A DNA stretch of 29,325 nucleotides. Origin: ATZT02 sp964655115 (GTDB taxonomy: Bacteria; Actinomycetota; Actinomycetes; S36-B12; UBA5976). Positions 6,358-13,533 of this stretch are shown here, in pieces (positions within the stretch are counted from its first letter, which is position 1; the number at the start of each line of letters is the position of its first letter). A program made the translations under genes and the position numbers. The notes below the pieces were generated by a model. It was not told the DNA's origin, did no database searches, and saw only the letters and a program-made list of their open reading frames with translations. The stretch lies in NCBI GenBank assembly GCA_964655115.1, contig CAZZKM010000014.1:1-29325 (forward strand). Reading direction: 5' to 3'.

Positions 6358-7848
6358 GTGACATACCAAATCACCCATTGGATAAATGGAAAATCTTGGA
6401 CCGGTAAATCAGAAAAAAAAGGTGACGTATTTAATCCAGCAACAGGTTTAAAAACCGGTGAAGTTGATTTTGCTGATGTTTCAACCATAGATGAAGCAAT
6501 AACTTCTGCTCATAACGCTTTTCCTGAATGGCGAGATACTTCATTAACAAAAAGAGCACAAATTGTTTTTAAATTTAGAGAATTATTAAACGAAAAAAAA
6601 GAAGAATTAGCAAAAATTATTACAAGTGAGCACGGCAAAGTCATTTCAGATGCATTAGGGGAAGTTACCCGAGGTCAAGAAGTAGTTGAATTTGCTTGTG
6701 GAATTCCACATTTATTAAAAGGTGGTTTTAGTGAAGGGGTTAGTAGCGGAGTTGATGTTTATTCAATTCGCCAACCTTTAGGTGTGGTTGCAGGAATTAC
6801 TCCTTTTAATTTTCCTGCGATGGTTCCAATGTGGTTTTTCCCAATAGCTATTGCTGCTGGAAATACTTTTGTTTTAAAGCCAAGTGAAAAAGATCCAAGT
6901 GCTGCAATTTGGTTAGCAAAATTATGGAAAGAAGCAGGACTTCCTGATGGAGTATTTAACGTAATTCATGGTGACAAAATTGCAGTCGATCGAATTTTGG
7001 AACATCCAAAAGTTAAAGCAGTTTCGTTTGTTGGTTCAACTCCAATAGCAAAATATGTTTATGAAAACGGAACAAAAAATGGTAAACGAGTCCAATCATT
7101 AGGTGGGGCAAAAAATCATATGGTGGTTTTACCTGATGCGGATTTAGATTTAACTGCAGATGCCGCAATTAACGCAGGCTTTGGATCAGCAGGTGAACGT
7201 TGCATGGCAATTTCTGTTGTAGTAGCAGTTGAACCAGTTGCAGATGAATTAATAAAAAGAATTGTTGACCGAATGGGCAAATTAGTGACAGGTGATGGAA
7301 CTAAGAATGCAGATATGGGTCCACTTGTTACAAAACAACACCGTGACAAAGTTGCTTCATATATTGACGCAGGCATTCAACAAGGTGCTACTGCTGTTGT
7401 TGATGGCAGAAACGTTCAAGCAGATGGAGCTAAAGAAGGCTATTGGTTAGGACCAACATTATTTGATCAGGTAAAAACCAATATGACAATTTATACAGAT
7501 GAAATATTTGGTCCAGTATTAAGCGTAGTTAGAGTTAAAAGTTATGAAGAAGCTTTGAAACTTGTAAATGATCATCCTTATGGAAATGGCACCGCTATTT
7601 TTACAAATGATGGAGGAGCGGCCAGAAGATTTCAAAATGAAATCGAAGTGGGCATGGTCGGAGTAAACGTTCCAATTCCAGTACCTGTTGCTTATTACTC
7701 ATTTGGAGGTTGGAAAAATTCATTGTTTGGTGACTCACATGCACATGGTATTGAAGGAGTGCATTTTTACACCAGAGGAAAAGTTGTTACTTCCAGATGG
7801 CTTGACCCAAGTCATGGCGGAATCAATTTAGGCTTTCCGCAAAACTAA
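6358..7848 (+). CDS. mmsA: CoA-acylating (methyl)malonate-semialdehyde dehydrogenase
   Basis: Aldehyde dehydrogenase superfamily, 496 residues, the normal length for MmsA/IolA. It oxidises malonate or methylmalonate semialdehyde with NAD+ and CoA to acetyl- or propionyl-CoA plus CO2. The nucleophile is Cys282 in GSAGERCMA and the oxyanion Asn is Asn151 in TPFNFPAMVPMW. Where hydrolytic ALDHs have the catalytic Glu in ELGGK, this protein has SLGGAKNH (247-254), which marks the CoA-dependent branch. The start is GTG 6358 with AGGAG nine bases upstream. In an operon with an amine oxidase and agmatinase one would expect a PuuC-type ALDH, so this suggests a route through beta-alanine/malonate semialdehyde, or a recruited ALDH acting on aminoaldehydes. 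The stop shares one base with the next start (TAATG). Confidence 0.92.
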   Translation: MTYQITHWINGKSWTGKSEKKGDVFNPATGLKTGEVDFADVSTIDEAITSAHNAFPEWRDTSLTKRAQIVFKFRELLNEKKEELAKIITSEHGKVISDALGEVTRGQEVVEFACGIPHLLKGGFSEGVSSGVDVYSIRQPLGVVAGITPFNFPAMVPMWFFPIAIAAGNTFVLKPSEKDPSAAIWLAKLWKEAGLPDGVFNVIHGDKIAVDRILEHPKVKAVSFVGSTPIAKYVYENGTKNGKRVQSLGGAKNHMVVLPDADLDLTADAAINAGFGSAGERCMAISVVVAVEPVADELIKRIVDRMGKLVTGDGTKNADMGPLVTKQHRDKVASYIDAGIQQGATAVVDGRNVQADGAKEGYWLGPTLFDQVKTNMTIYTDEIFGPVLSVVRVKSYEEALKLVNDHPYGNGTAIFTNDGGAARRFQNEIEVGMVGVNVPIPVPVAYYSFGGWKNSLFGDSHAHGIEGVHFYTRGKVVTSRWLDPSHGGINLGFPQN

Positions 7849-8858
7849 TGCGATACGGAGCAATGTTTGGACCAAATATAACTTTTCTTGGAATTCCTGA
7901 GTGTGATTATTCGGATTCAAAAAGTTATCAAGATGCAGACGTTGTAATTATTGGTGCACCATTTGATGGTGGAACTTCTTATCGATCTGGTGCAAGATTA
8001 GGTCCATCTGCAATCAGATCTACCGATTATTTACCTCATGATGGTTCACGACCACATCTTGCAACCAGAATGGATGCACTTAAAGACATTGTTGTTAAAG
8101 ATGCAGGCGATGTGGAAATGTACTCAGGAGATGTTACAAAATCATGTGATGCATTAGAAAAAGTTGTTGAAAAAATTGCTAAAGATAAAAAAATTCCAAT
8201 CATTCTTGGTGGAGATCACACTGTAACTTGGCCAAATGCTACAGGTGTTGCAAAAGCAATTGGTTGGGGAAAAATTGCAGTTTTACATTTTGATGCCCAT
8301 GCTGACACTGGAGATATTGCTTTTGGTTCTCTCGTTGGTCATGGTCAACCAATGAGAAGACTTATTGAATCAGGTGCTGTGAAAGGTAATAAATTTTTTC
8401 AAATTGGACTAAGAGGTTATTGGCCTCCGGAAGATATTTTGAAGTGGATGGCAAAGCAAGAAATGCGCTCATATGAAATGAGTGAAATTGTTGCAAGAGG
8501 ATTTGATGTTGTTCTTGATGAAGTAATCAAAGAATCAATTAAAGAAGTAGATGGAATATTTTTAAGTGTAGATATTGACGTAGTAGATCCAGGTTCTGCT
8601 CCTGGAACTGGAACTCCAGAGCCTGGAGGTTTAACTTCAAGACAATTACTTGATGCTGTTAGAAAAATTTCAATCGAACTTCCAGTTGTTGGCATGGATG
8701 TAGTAGAGGTTGCTCCTGCATATGATCATGCAGAAATAACAGCTCTTCTAGCAAACAGAGTTGTTTTAGAAGCATTATCGGGAATAGCTTTGAGAAAAAA
8801 GAACTTGCAAAGTGGGCAAGTTTTTAATTATTCTCAATCTTTATTAAAGGATAGATAG
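7848..8858 (+). CDS. speB: agmatinase-family ureohydrolase
   Basis: Manganese-dependent ureohydrolase, 336 residues. Agmatinase would give putrescine and urea. All metal ligands of the fold are visible: His124 in GGDHT, Asp149/His151/Asp153 in FDAHADTGD, and Asp242/Asp244 in SVDIDVVDPGSAPGTGTPEPGG. A loop His (His165, VGHGQP) and Glu258 are also kept. The segment QIGLRGYWPP (185-194) occurs in actinobacterial agmatinase-like proteins of unproven substrate; guanidinobutyrase or another guanidino-acid hydrolase is possible, and arginase less so. ATG 7848 overlaps the mmsA stop by one base; ATG 7863 is an alternative. The operon context with a polyamine oxidase and PotD favours agmatine. Confidence 0.85.
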   Translation: MRYGAMFGPNITFLGIPECDYSDSKSYQDADVVIIGAPFDGGTSYRSGARLGPSAIRSTDYLPHDGSRPHLATRMDALKDIVVKDAGDVEMYSGDVTKSCDALEKVVEKIAKDKKIPIILGGDHTVTWPNATGVAKAIGWGKIAVLHFDAHADTGDIAFGSLVGHGQPMRRLIESGAVKGNKFFQIGLRGYWPPEDILKWMAKQEMRSYEMSEIVARGFDVVLDEVIKESIKEVDGIFLSVDIDVVDPGSAPGTGTPEPGGLTSRQLLDAVRKISIELPVVGMDVVEVAPAYDHAEITALLANRVVLEALSGIALRKKNLQSGQVFNYSQSLLKDR

Positions 8859-8866
8859 AAGGTTAC

Positions 8867-10033
8867 GTGCCAGAAGTTGAGCATCGGCGACCACAACTTG
8901 CTCGCAGAAAATTTATAAAAAATTCTGTTCTTACTTTAGGCATTATTCCTCTTGCCTCAACATTAAACGCTTGTGCAGGTAATTCAAGTTCTAATTCAGG
9001 TTCAGAATTAAAAACTGTCAATTGGTCTAATTTCACACTTTATATGCCAGTAGATGATAATGGCGCTTTTCCTTTAGTTGAATCTTGTTCAAAAGAATTA
9101 AATATCAAAATTAGTTACACAGAAGATATTGATGATAATGCAGGATTTTTTGCAAAAGTTAAACCATTACTTGATAAAGGTGATCCAATCGGGAGAGATT
9201 TGATAGTGGTCACAGATGATTTTGTTTTACCTTGGATTAGAGGTGGATTTGTTGAAAAATTTGATAAACAAAATATGCCTAACGTGACAAATAATTTAAT
9301 AAATAGCTATTTAGGAGTTTCATATGATCAAAATAGAGAATATGCAATTCCGTGGCAATCAGGTTTTACTGGAATTGGATTTAATACATCAAACGTAAAA
9401 GAATTCCTTGTAACAGAATCAATTACATCTATGGAGCAACTTTTCGATCCAAGCTTAAAGGGTCAAATATTGATGTCATCTGAAATGGGAGATTCAATTG
9501 GATTAGTAATGTCTTGGCTTGGATTTGATCTTGATAATTTTACCGACGAACAATTTGATCAAGCACTTGATTTTATTTCTATGCAAGTAAACAACGGACA
9601 AATCCAACAAATTGTTGGCAACGAATCTGCTTTATCTTTAGAAAATGGAGATGTTGCCGCAGTTGTTGGATATGCAGGAGATTTATGGCAATTAGGTGAT
9701 GAATTTGGATTTGAAGTTCCAGAATCAGGGGGACTAGTTTTTGCAGATAATTTATTAATTCCAAAGGGAGCTGAAAATAAAGAATTGGCTGAAAAAGTTG
9801 TTGATTATTTTTATAACCCAAATATCGCTGCAGAAGTTTCACAATATGTTGGTTATGTAAGTCCAGTTATTGGAGCACAAGAAGCAGCAGCAAAACTGGA
9901 CCCAGAATTAGCCGCAAATAAATGGGTGTTTCCAAGTGATGAACAATTTGCAAAAACCAAGTTTTTTATTATTACAGATGCACAAAGAGATTCAAGATTA
10001 CGAGAAAAGTGGCAAAAAGTACTTGGTAATTAA
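8867..10033 (+). CDS. potD: spermidine/putrescine-binding lipoprotein, PotD-like, with Tat-type signal
   Basis: Extracellular solute-binding protein of a polyamine ABC importer, 388 residues, GTG start. The N terminus has a twin-arginine motif (Arg13-Arg14-Lys-Phe-Ile-Lys), a hydrophobic core (VLTLGIIPLAS) and a lipobox LNAC with Cys36, so it should be exported folded and lipid-anchored. The mature part starts with an NSSSNSG linker and then the binding fold: NWSNFTLYMP, YAIPWQSGFTGIGFNT, and later AAVVGYAGDLWQL and NLLIPKGAENKELAEKVVDYFYNP. These match the PotD/PotF type. It is last in the puuB operon, 8 nt after speB. A permease that could serve it ends at position 308 of this window, so the transporter genes are split. 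Confidence 0.87.
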   Translation: MPEVEHRRPQLARRKFIKNSVLTLGIIPLASTLNACAGNSSSNSGSELKTVNWSNFTLYMPVDDNGAFPLVESCSKELNIKISYTEDIDDNAGFFAKVKPLLDKGDPIGRDLIVVTDDFVLPWIRGGFVEKFDKQNMPNVTNNLINSYLGVSYDQNREYAIPWQSGFTGIGFNTSNVKEFLVTESITSMEQLFDPSLKGQILMSSEMGDSIGLVMSWLGFDLDNFTDEQFDQALDFISMQVNNGQIQQIVGNESALSLENGDVAAVVGYAGDLWQLGDEFGFEVPESGGLVFADNLLIPKGAENKELAEKVVDYFYNPNIAAEVSQYVGYVSPVIGAQEAAAKLDPELAANKWVFPSDEQFAKTKFFIITDAQRDSRLREKWQKVLGN

Positions 10034-10071
10034 GTTATCCACATATTAGATTTATTAACAATTAGCTAATT

Positions 10072-10077
10072 TATAAT
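10072..10077 (+). promoter_or_regulatory. possible -10 box ahead of dprA
   Basis: A perfect TATAAT lies 32 nt before the GTG of dprA in a 76-nt AT-rich gap. No convincing -35 is seen at the right distance, and such AT-rich spacers give chance matches. Confidence 0.35.
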
Positions 10078-10109
10078 CAGAATATTATTCAAAAGCAATA
10101 ATCTAAAAT

Positions 10110-10982
10110 GTGCTCAAATTAAATGAAATTAAGCAGGAAGAGGATCTTTACCTTTTATTAAGTTGGATCACTGATTCATGTGATCAAGAATTGTCTCAAC
10201 AAATTTCTAATCGAGGAATACTAAAAGTATTTTCTGCAATAACTAATTCAAAATATTTAAGAAGATTAAAAGAAATTGAAAGTATTAATGAATTAAAAGA
10301 AATATTAGAAGCAAGCAAAATTAGTTATATTTCAAAAATTGATCCAAACTGGCCCAAACAGTTACTAGATTTAAGACAAATCGAACCCATAGGTCTATTT
10401 TACAAAGGTAATTTTGAATTTATTAATAATAAATCAATTGCAATAGTTGGAACTCGTAAATCTTCATCTGAGGGAAATATGATTTCTACTGAAATTGCCT
10501 TTGACTTAGCAAGGTCAGGATTAAACATAATTTCTGGAGGAGCAATTGGTATTGATAACGCTGCTCATCAAGGAGCACTAATTGCAAATGGAGTAACAAT
10601 TTCAATTCAGGCTGCAGGATTAAATAAATTATATCCTTCTAAAAATAATGAAACTTTTAACAAAATAATCAAAACAGGAATTATGATTTCTGAGTATCCA
10701 CCAAATAGAATTTCAAATAAAATTAATTTTTTACATAGAAATAGATTAATTGCTGCTTTATCAATTGGCACCATAGTTATCGAAGCAGGTAAAGTTTCTG
10801 GCGCACTGTCTACAGCAAGATATGCAACCAAGTTAAATCGAATTTTAATGGCAATACCTGGATCGATACTTTCCAAATCTTCAATAGGTACAAATGACCT
10901 GATTAGAAATAGGGAAGCAGAATTGGTAATCGATGTGAAGCAAATTTTGAATTTAATATCTCCGATTGGCGTTGATGCATAA
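10110..10982 (+). CDS. dprA: DNA-processing protein DprA (Smf family)
   Basis: DprA binds incoming single-stranded DNA and loads RecA during transformation; in non-competent bacteria it may aid recombination. The protein has 290 residues, shorter than many DprAs (about 360-390), because the N-terminal SAM-like part is brief and no C-terminal winged-helix domain is evident. The Rossmann-like core is intact: AIVGTRKSSSEG (111-122), ISGGAIGIDNAAHQGAL (141-157), then ISEYPPN, FLHRNRLIAALS, EAGKVSGALSTARYA and AIPGS. The start is GTG 10110. In many actinobacteria yraN and comM lie just upstream and a whiG-type sigma gene downstream; here the neighbours are potD and xerC instead. Confidence 0.92.
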   Translation: MLKLNEIKQEEDLYLLLSWITDSCDQELSQQISNRGILKVFSAITNSKYLRRLKEIESINELKEILEASKISYISKIDPNWPKQLLDLRQIEPIGLFYKGNFEFINNKSIAIVGTRKSSSEGNMISTEIAFDLARSGLNIISGGAIGIDNAAHQGALIANGVTISIQAAGLNKLYPSKNNETFNKIIKTGIMISEYPPNRISNKINFLHRNRLIAALSIGTIVIEAGKVSGALSTARYATKLNRILMAIPGSILSKSSIGTNDLIRNREAELVIDVKQILNLISPIGVDA

Positions 10983-11013
10983 AGAATTAAAGATTCTATG
11001 CAAATATATAACT

Positions 11014-11931
11014 ATGACAAATTCTTGGTATTCAAAAACATTAGAAAAGTTTCTTGATTATCTAATAATAGAAAAAAATAGAAGTGATAATACGATTAGA
11101 AGTTATCAGACTGATATTGAACTTCTATTTGAATTTTTAACTAGTAGAGGTTTATCAAGTTTTAAAGAGATACAGACAGATTTTATTAAAGAATGGATTG
11201 TTAGTTTAAAGAAAAATAATATTTCCAACACTACAATTTCTAGAAGAATAAGTAGTATAAAAGTCTTCTTTAATTTTCTAGTCAAAAATAACTTAATTGA
11301 AATAAATCCTACTTTAAAAATAATTGCTCCAAAATTAAATAAAGTATTACCAAATATCCTTGGTCAAAAACAAGCTGAACAGTTACTTACTCAAGCTGCA
11401 ATTTATGAAGTTGAGGAAGAATCACAAGAAGTTAGAATTCGAGATTATGCAATTTTAGAAGTGTTGTATTCCACAGGCATAAGGGTAAGTGAATTAGTTG
11501 GACTTGATGTTGAAGATATTAACTTTAGTAATCTGACTTTAAAAGTATTAGGAAAAGGTAAAAAAGAGCGTTTTGTTCCTTTTGGAATTCCAGCTCGTGA
11601 AGCTATAGATAAATATTTGAAGGATTCAAGAAATTCGCTTAATGATAAAAACTCTCATGCTTTATTTTTAGGTCTGCGTGGAAAAAGATTAAACGTAAGA
11701 CAAGTTAGAAGAATATTAAATAAAGCAATGGATCAAATTGAAAATAGCAAAGAAGTTTCGCCTCACGACCTTAGACATAGTGCTGCAACGCACATGTTGG
11801 AAGCTGGTGCAGATTTAAGAATTGTGCAAGAACTTTTGGGACACTCATCACTTGCGACAACTCAAAAATATACTCATGTCACCATTGAAAGACTTCGAGA
11901 AGTTTTTGCCAATGCACATCCTCGTGCTTAG
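11014..11931 (+). CDS. xerC: tyrosine recombinase XerC/XerD
   Basis: Site-specific recombinase resolving chromosome dimers at dif. With ATG 11014 it has 305 residues. The N-terminal SAM-like core-binding domain is LEKFLDYLIIEKNRSDNTIRSY onward (10-92), and the catalytic domain follows from about 115. The full catalytic set is present: Arg157 (STGIRVSE), Lys181 (LGKGKKERFVP), His251 and Arg254 (SPHDLRHSAATHML), His277 (LLGHSSLATT) and Tyr286 (QKYTHV). ATG 10966 would overlap dprA by 17 nt and add 16 residues that do not resemble the family, so I prefer 11014, though no ribosome binding site is visible. Its place between dprA and rpsB is typical of actinobacterial XerC. The stop overlaps the convergent M23 gene by 4 nt. 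Confidence 0.9.
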   Translation: MTNSWYSKTLEKFLDYLIIEKNRSDNTIRSYQTDIELLFEFLTSRGLSSFKEIQTDFIKEWIVSLKKNNISNTTISRRISSIKVFFNFLVKNNLIEINPTLKIIAPKLNKVLPNILGQKQAEQLLTQAAIYEVEEESQEVRIRDYAILEVLYSTGIRVSELVGLDVEDINFSNLTLKVLGKGKKERFVPFGIPAREAIDKYLKDSRNSLNDKNSHALFLGLRGKRLNVRQVRRILNKAMDQIENSKEVSPHDLRHSAATHMLEAGADLRIVQELLGHSSLATTQKYTHVTIERLREVFANAHPRA

Positions 11932-12362
11932 GAATATAGAGGTAAAAGAATTGGATACTTTCTTAAATTTTTAAACTTAGGATTGAAATAAGTAGATCCT
12001 TCTTTCAAGCCAAAGTGCAAACAAGATTTAGGAAAACAATGTGAACCTTCAGTTTGTAAAAAACCAATTACTTCGCCTTGTTTTACTTTTTGTCCCAACT
12101 TAACAATTGGTTTGACAGGTTCATATGTGGTTCGAAAAGAATTATGAGTTACAGATATTGTCCAGCGGTTATAGATAAATCCAGAATGGGAAATGTATCC
12201 ATCCTCCGAAGCTATAACTGCAGAGTTTTCTGCTGCTAATAAATCAATACCTCTATGACCGCTGGAATATAAATTTTCTGAAATGTAGAAATCTCTTACA
12301 TTGATTGCTCCAGGTATTGGAGGAATTAAATTCAATGAAATTGTAAGTATAATTGCGATCAT
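11928..12362 (-). CDS. M23-family (LytM-like) peptidase domain protein, atypical active site
   Basis: Small exported protein (144 residues) consisting of a signal-like hydrophobic N terminus (AIILTISLNLIPP) and an M23 beta-sheet domain. The first zinc motif His36-x3-Asp40 is present in GHRGIDL. The second motif, normally His-x-His, reads Cys114-Leu-His116 (SCLHFGL): the zinc-binding second His is there but the catalytic first His is Cys. From memory, a Cys-Leu-His variant also occurs in the M23 protein beside rpsB in other actinobacteria, so it may be a family trait. It may bind peptidoglycan or activate a partner instead of cutting. It is read divergently from rpsB. Confidence 0.8.
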   Translation of the reverse strand: MIAIILTISLNLIPPIPGAINVRDFYISENLYSSGHRGIDLLAAENSAVIASEDGYISHSGFIYNRWTISVTHNSFRTTYEPVKPIVKLGQKVKQGEVIGFLQTEGSHCFPKSCLHFGLKEGSTYFNPKFKNLRKYPILLPLYS

Positions 12363-12431
12363 TAATTAATCATTTATAATTTTCAGTTACTTTGCCTAGC
12401 GAAGATGAAATTTGTGGGTAATTTTGACTTG

Positions 12432-12459
12432 TTGATAAGAGATCACCGGGTACTAATTA
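12432..12459 (+). promoter_or_regulatory. putative rpsB operon promoter
   Basis: TTGATA (12432-12437) and TAATTA (12454-12459) are separated by 16 nt. An overlapping TTGACT (12424-12429) could be an alternative -35. Transcription from here would give a leader of about 220 nt before rpsB containing the helices described at 12494-12669. Confidence 0.4.
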
Positions 12460-12493
12460 TCGAAAATCATGCACTTAAGTAGTATTTTCCTAG

Positions 12494-12687
12494 CACTTAA
12501 ATTCCCATAAGAAGTTAAGTGACTTCGCACATCTGGTCTCTGGAAATTGCCAGACCTTTTGCGGGCACGGTCTACAGAAGTTTTGTAGCGCTAATCGCAA
12601 CTGAGCAGATGTCAGGTGAATTAATCAAGTTGATTAATTCAAACAACCAAATGACTTACCAAAGGTAAGTAAAGGAAAGGCACGTAC
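12494..12687 (+). promoter_or_regulatory. structured rpsB mRNA leader, candidate S2 autoregulatory element
   Basis: The 325-nt gap 12363-12687 holds no gene but several helices. CACTTAA (12494-12500) pairs with TTAAGTG (12515-12521). A closing stem ACATCTG (12529-12535)/CAGATGT (12606-12612) encloses a domain of at least two hairpins: GTCT..GG (12536-12543) with CC..AGAC (12550-12555), and CTACA (12572-12576) with TGTAG (12584-12588). Next is a perfect 10-bp hairpin GAATTAATCA (12618-12627)/TGATTAATTC (12631-12640), then CTTACC (12655-12660)/GGTAAG (12664-12669) just before the AAGGAAAGG ribosome binding site. The enclosed domain is about 49% G+C, above its surroundings. Feedback by S2, known for rpsB in E. 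coli, is the natural guess. Confidence 0.5.
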
Positions 12688-13527
12688 ATGGCCGTAGTAA
12701 CAATGCGCCAACTTCTAGAATCCGGTGTTCATTTTGGACATCAAACTCGTCGTTGGAATCCAAAGATGAAAAGATTCATCTTGACAGAACGTAACGGAAT
12801 TTACGTTATTGATTTAGAACAATCGTTAACTTTTATTGATAAAGCATACGAATTTATTAAAGAAACTGTTGCCCGTGGTGGAACAGTTATGTTCGTTGGT
12901 ACAAAAAGACAAGCTCACGAAGCAATCCAACAACAAGCAAAAAGAGTGGGAATGCCATTTGTTACTCAAAGATGGCTCGGTGGAATGCTTACAAACTTTG
13001 GCACAATTCAAAAAAGAATCCAAAGATTAAAAGAATTAGAACAAATTAATTTCGATGACACAAGTTCTGGTTACACCAAAAAAGAACTTTTGATGATGAG
13101 AAGAGAAAAAGAAAAACTTGAAGCCGTATTAAGCGGTATTAGAGATATGACAAAAACTCCAAGTGTTCTTTGGGTAATTGATACCAAGAAAGAGCAAATT
13201 GCTGTGGATGAAGCTAGAAAATTAGGAATTCCAGTAGTGGCAATTCTTGATACAAATTGTGATCCAGACGAAGTTGAATTCCCAATACCTGGAAACGATG
13301 ATGCAATCAGAGCAATCTCATTGTTGACAAGAGTTGTTGCAGATGCAGTTGCAGAAGGCTTACAACAACGACCAACTAAGAACGCGGGAGCAGCAGGAGT
13401 AATTGCTGAACCACTTACAGATTGGGAAAAAGAGTTATTAGCAGGAAATCAAGATGCGATAGCAGAAGCAGTAGCATCAACCACTCCTGAAAGCGAAACA
13501 GAAAACAAAACCGAAGAAGGAAAATAA
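12688..13527 (+). CDS. rpsB: 30S ribosomal protein S2
   Basis: Small-subunit ribosomal protein located between head and body on the solvent side. The 279 residues begin with MAVVTMRQLLESGVHFGHQTRRWNPKM, the family signature. GNGIYVIDLEQ-like and MFVGTKRQAHEAI segments, TQRWLGGMLTNF and PVVAILDTNCDPDEVEFPIPGNDDA follow. The last 40 residues are an acidic, low-complexity tail (EAVASTTPESETENKTEEGK), common in actinobacterial S2. AAGGAAAGG lies seven to nine bases before ATG 12688. It is the first gene of a tight block with tsf, pyrH and frr. Confidence 0.98.
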   Translation: MAVVTMRQLLESGVHFGHQTRRWNPKMKRFILTERNGIYVIDLEQSLTFIDKAYEFIKETVARGGTVMFVGTKRQAHEAIQQQAKRVGMPFVTQRWLGGMLTNFGTIQKRIQRLKELEQINFDDTSSGYTKKELLMMRREKEKLEAVLSGIRDMTKTPSVLWVIDTKKEQIAVDEARKLGIPVVAILDTNCDPDEVEFPIPGNDDAIRAISLLTRVVADAVAEGLQQRPTKNAGAAGVIAEPLTDWEKELLAGNQDAIAEAVASTTPESETENKTEEGK

Positions 13528-13533
13528 AAATAA

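Noticed and set aside
12469..12510. A 13-codon frame (MHLSSIFLALKFP) in the rpsB leader
   Set aside because: No ribosome binding site and ordinary composition; short frames are expected by chance in AT-rich DNA.
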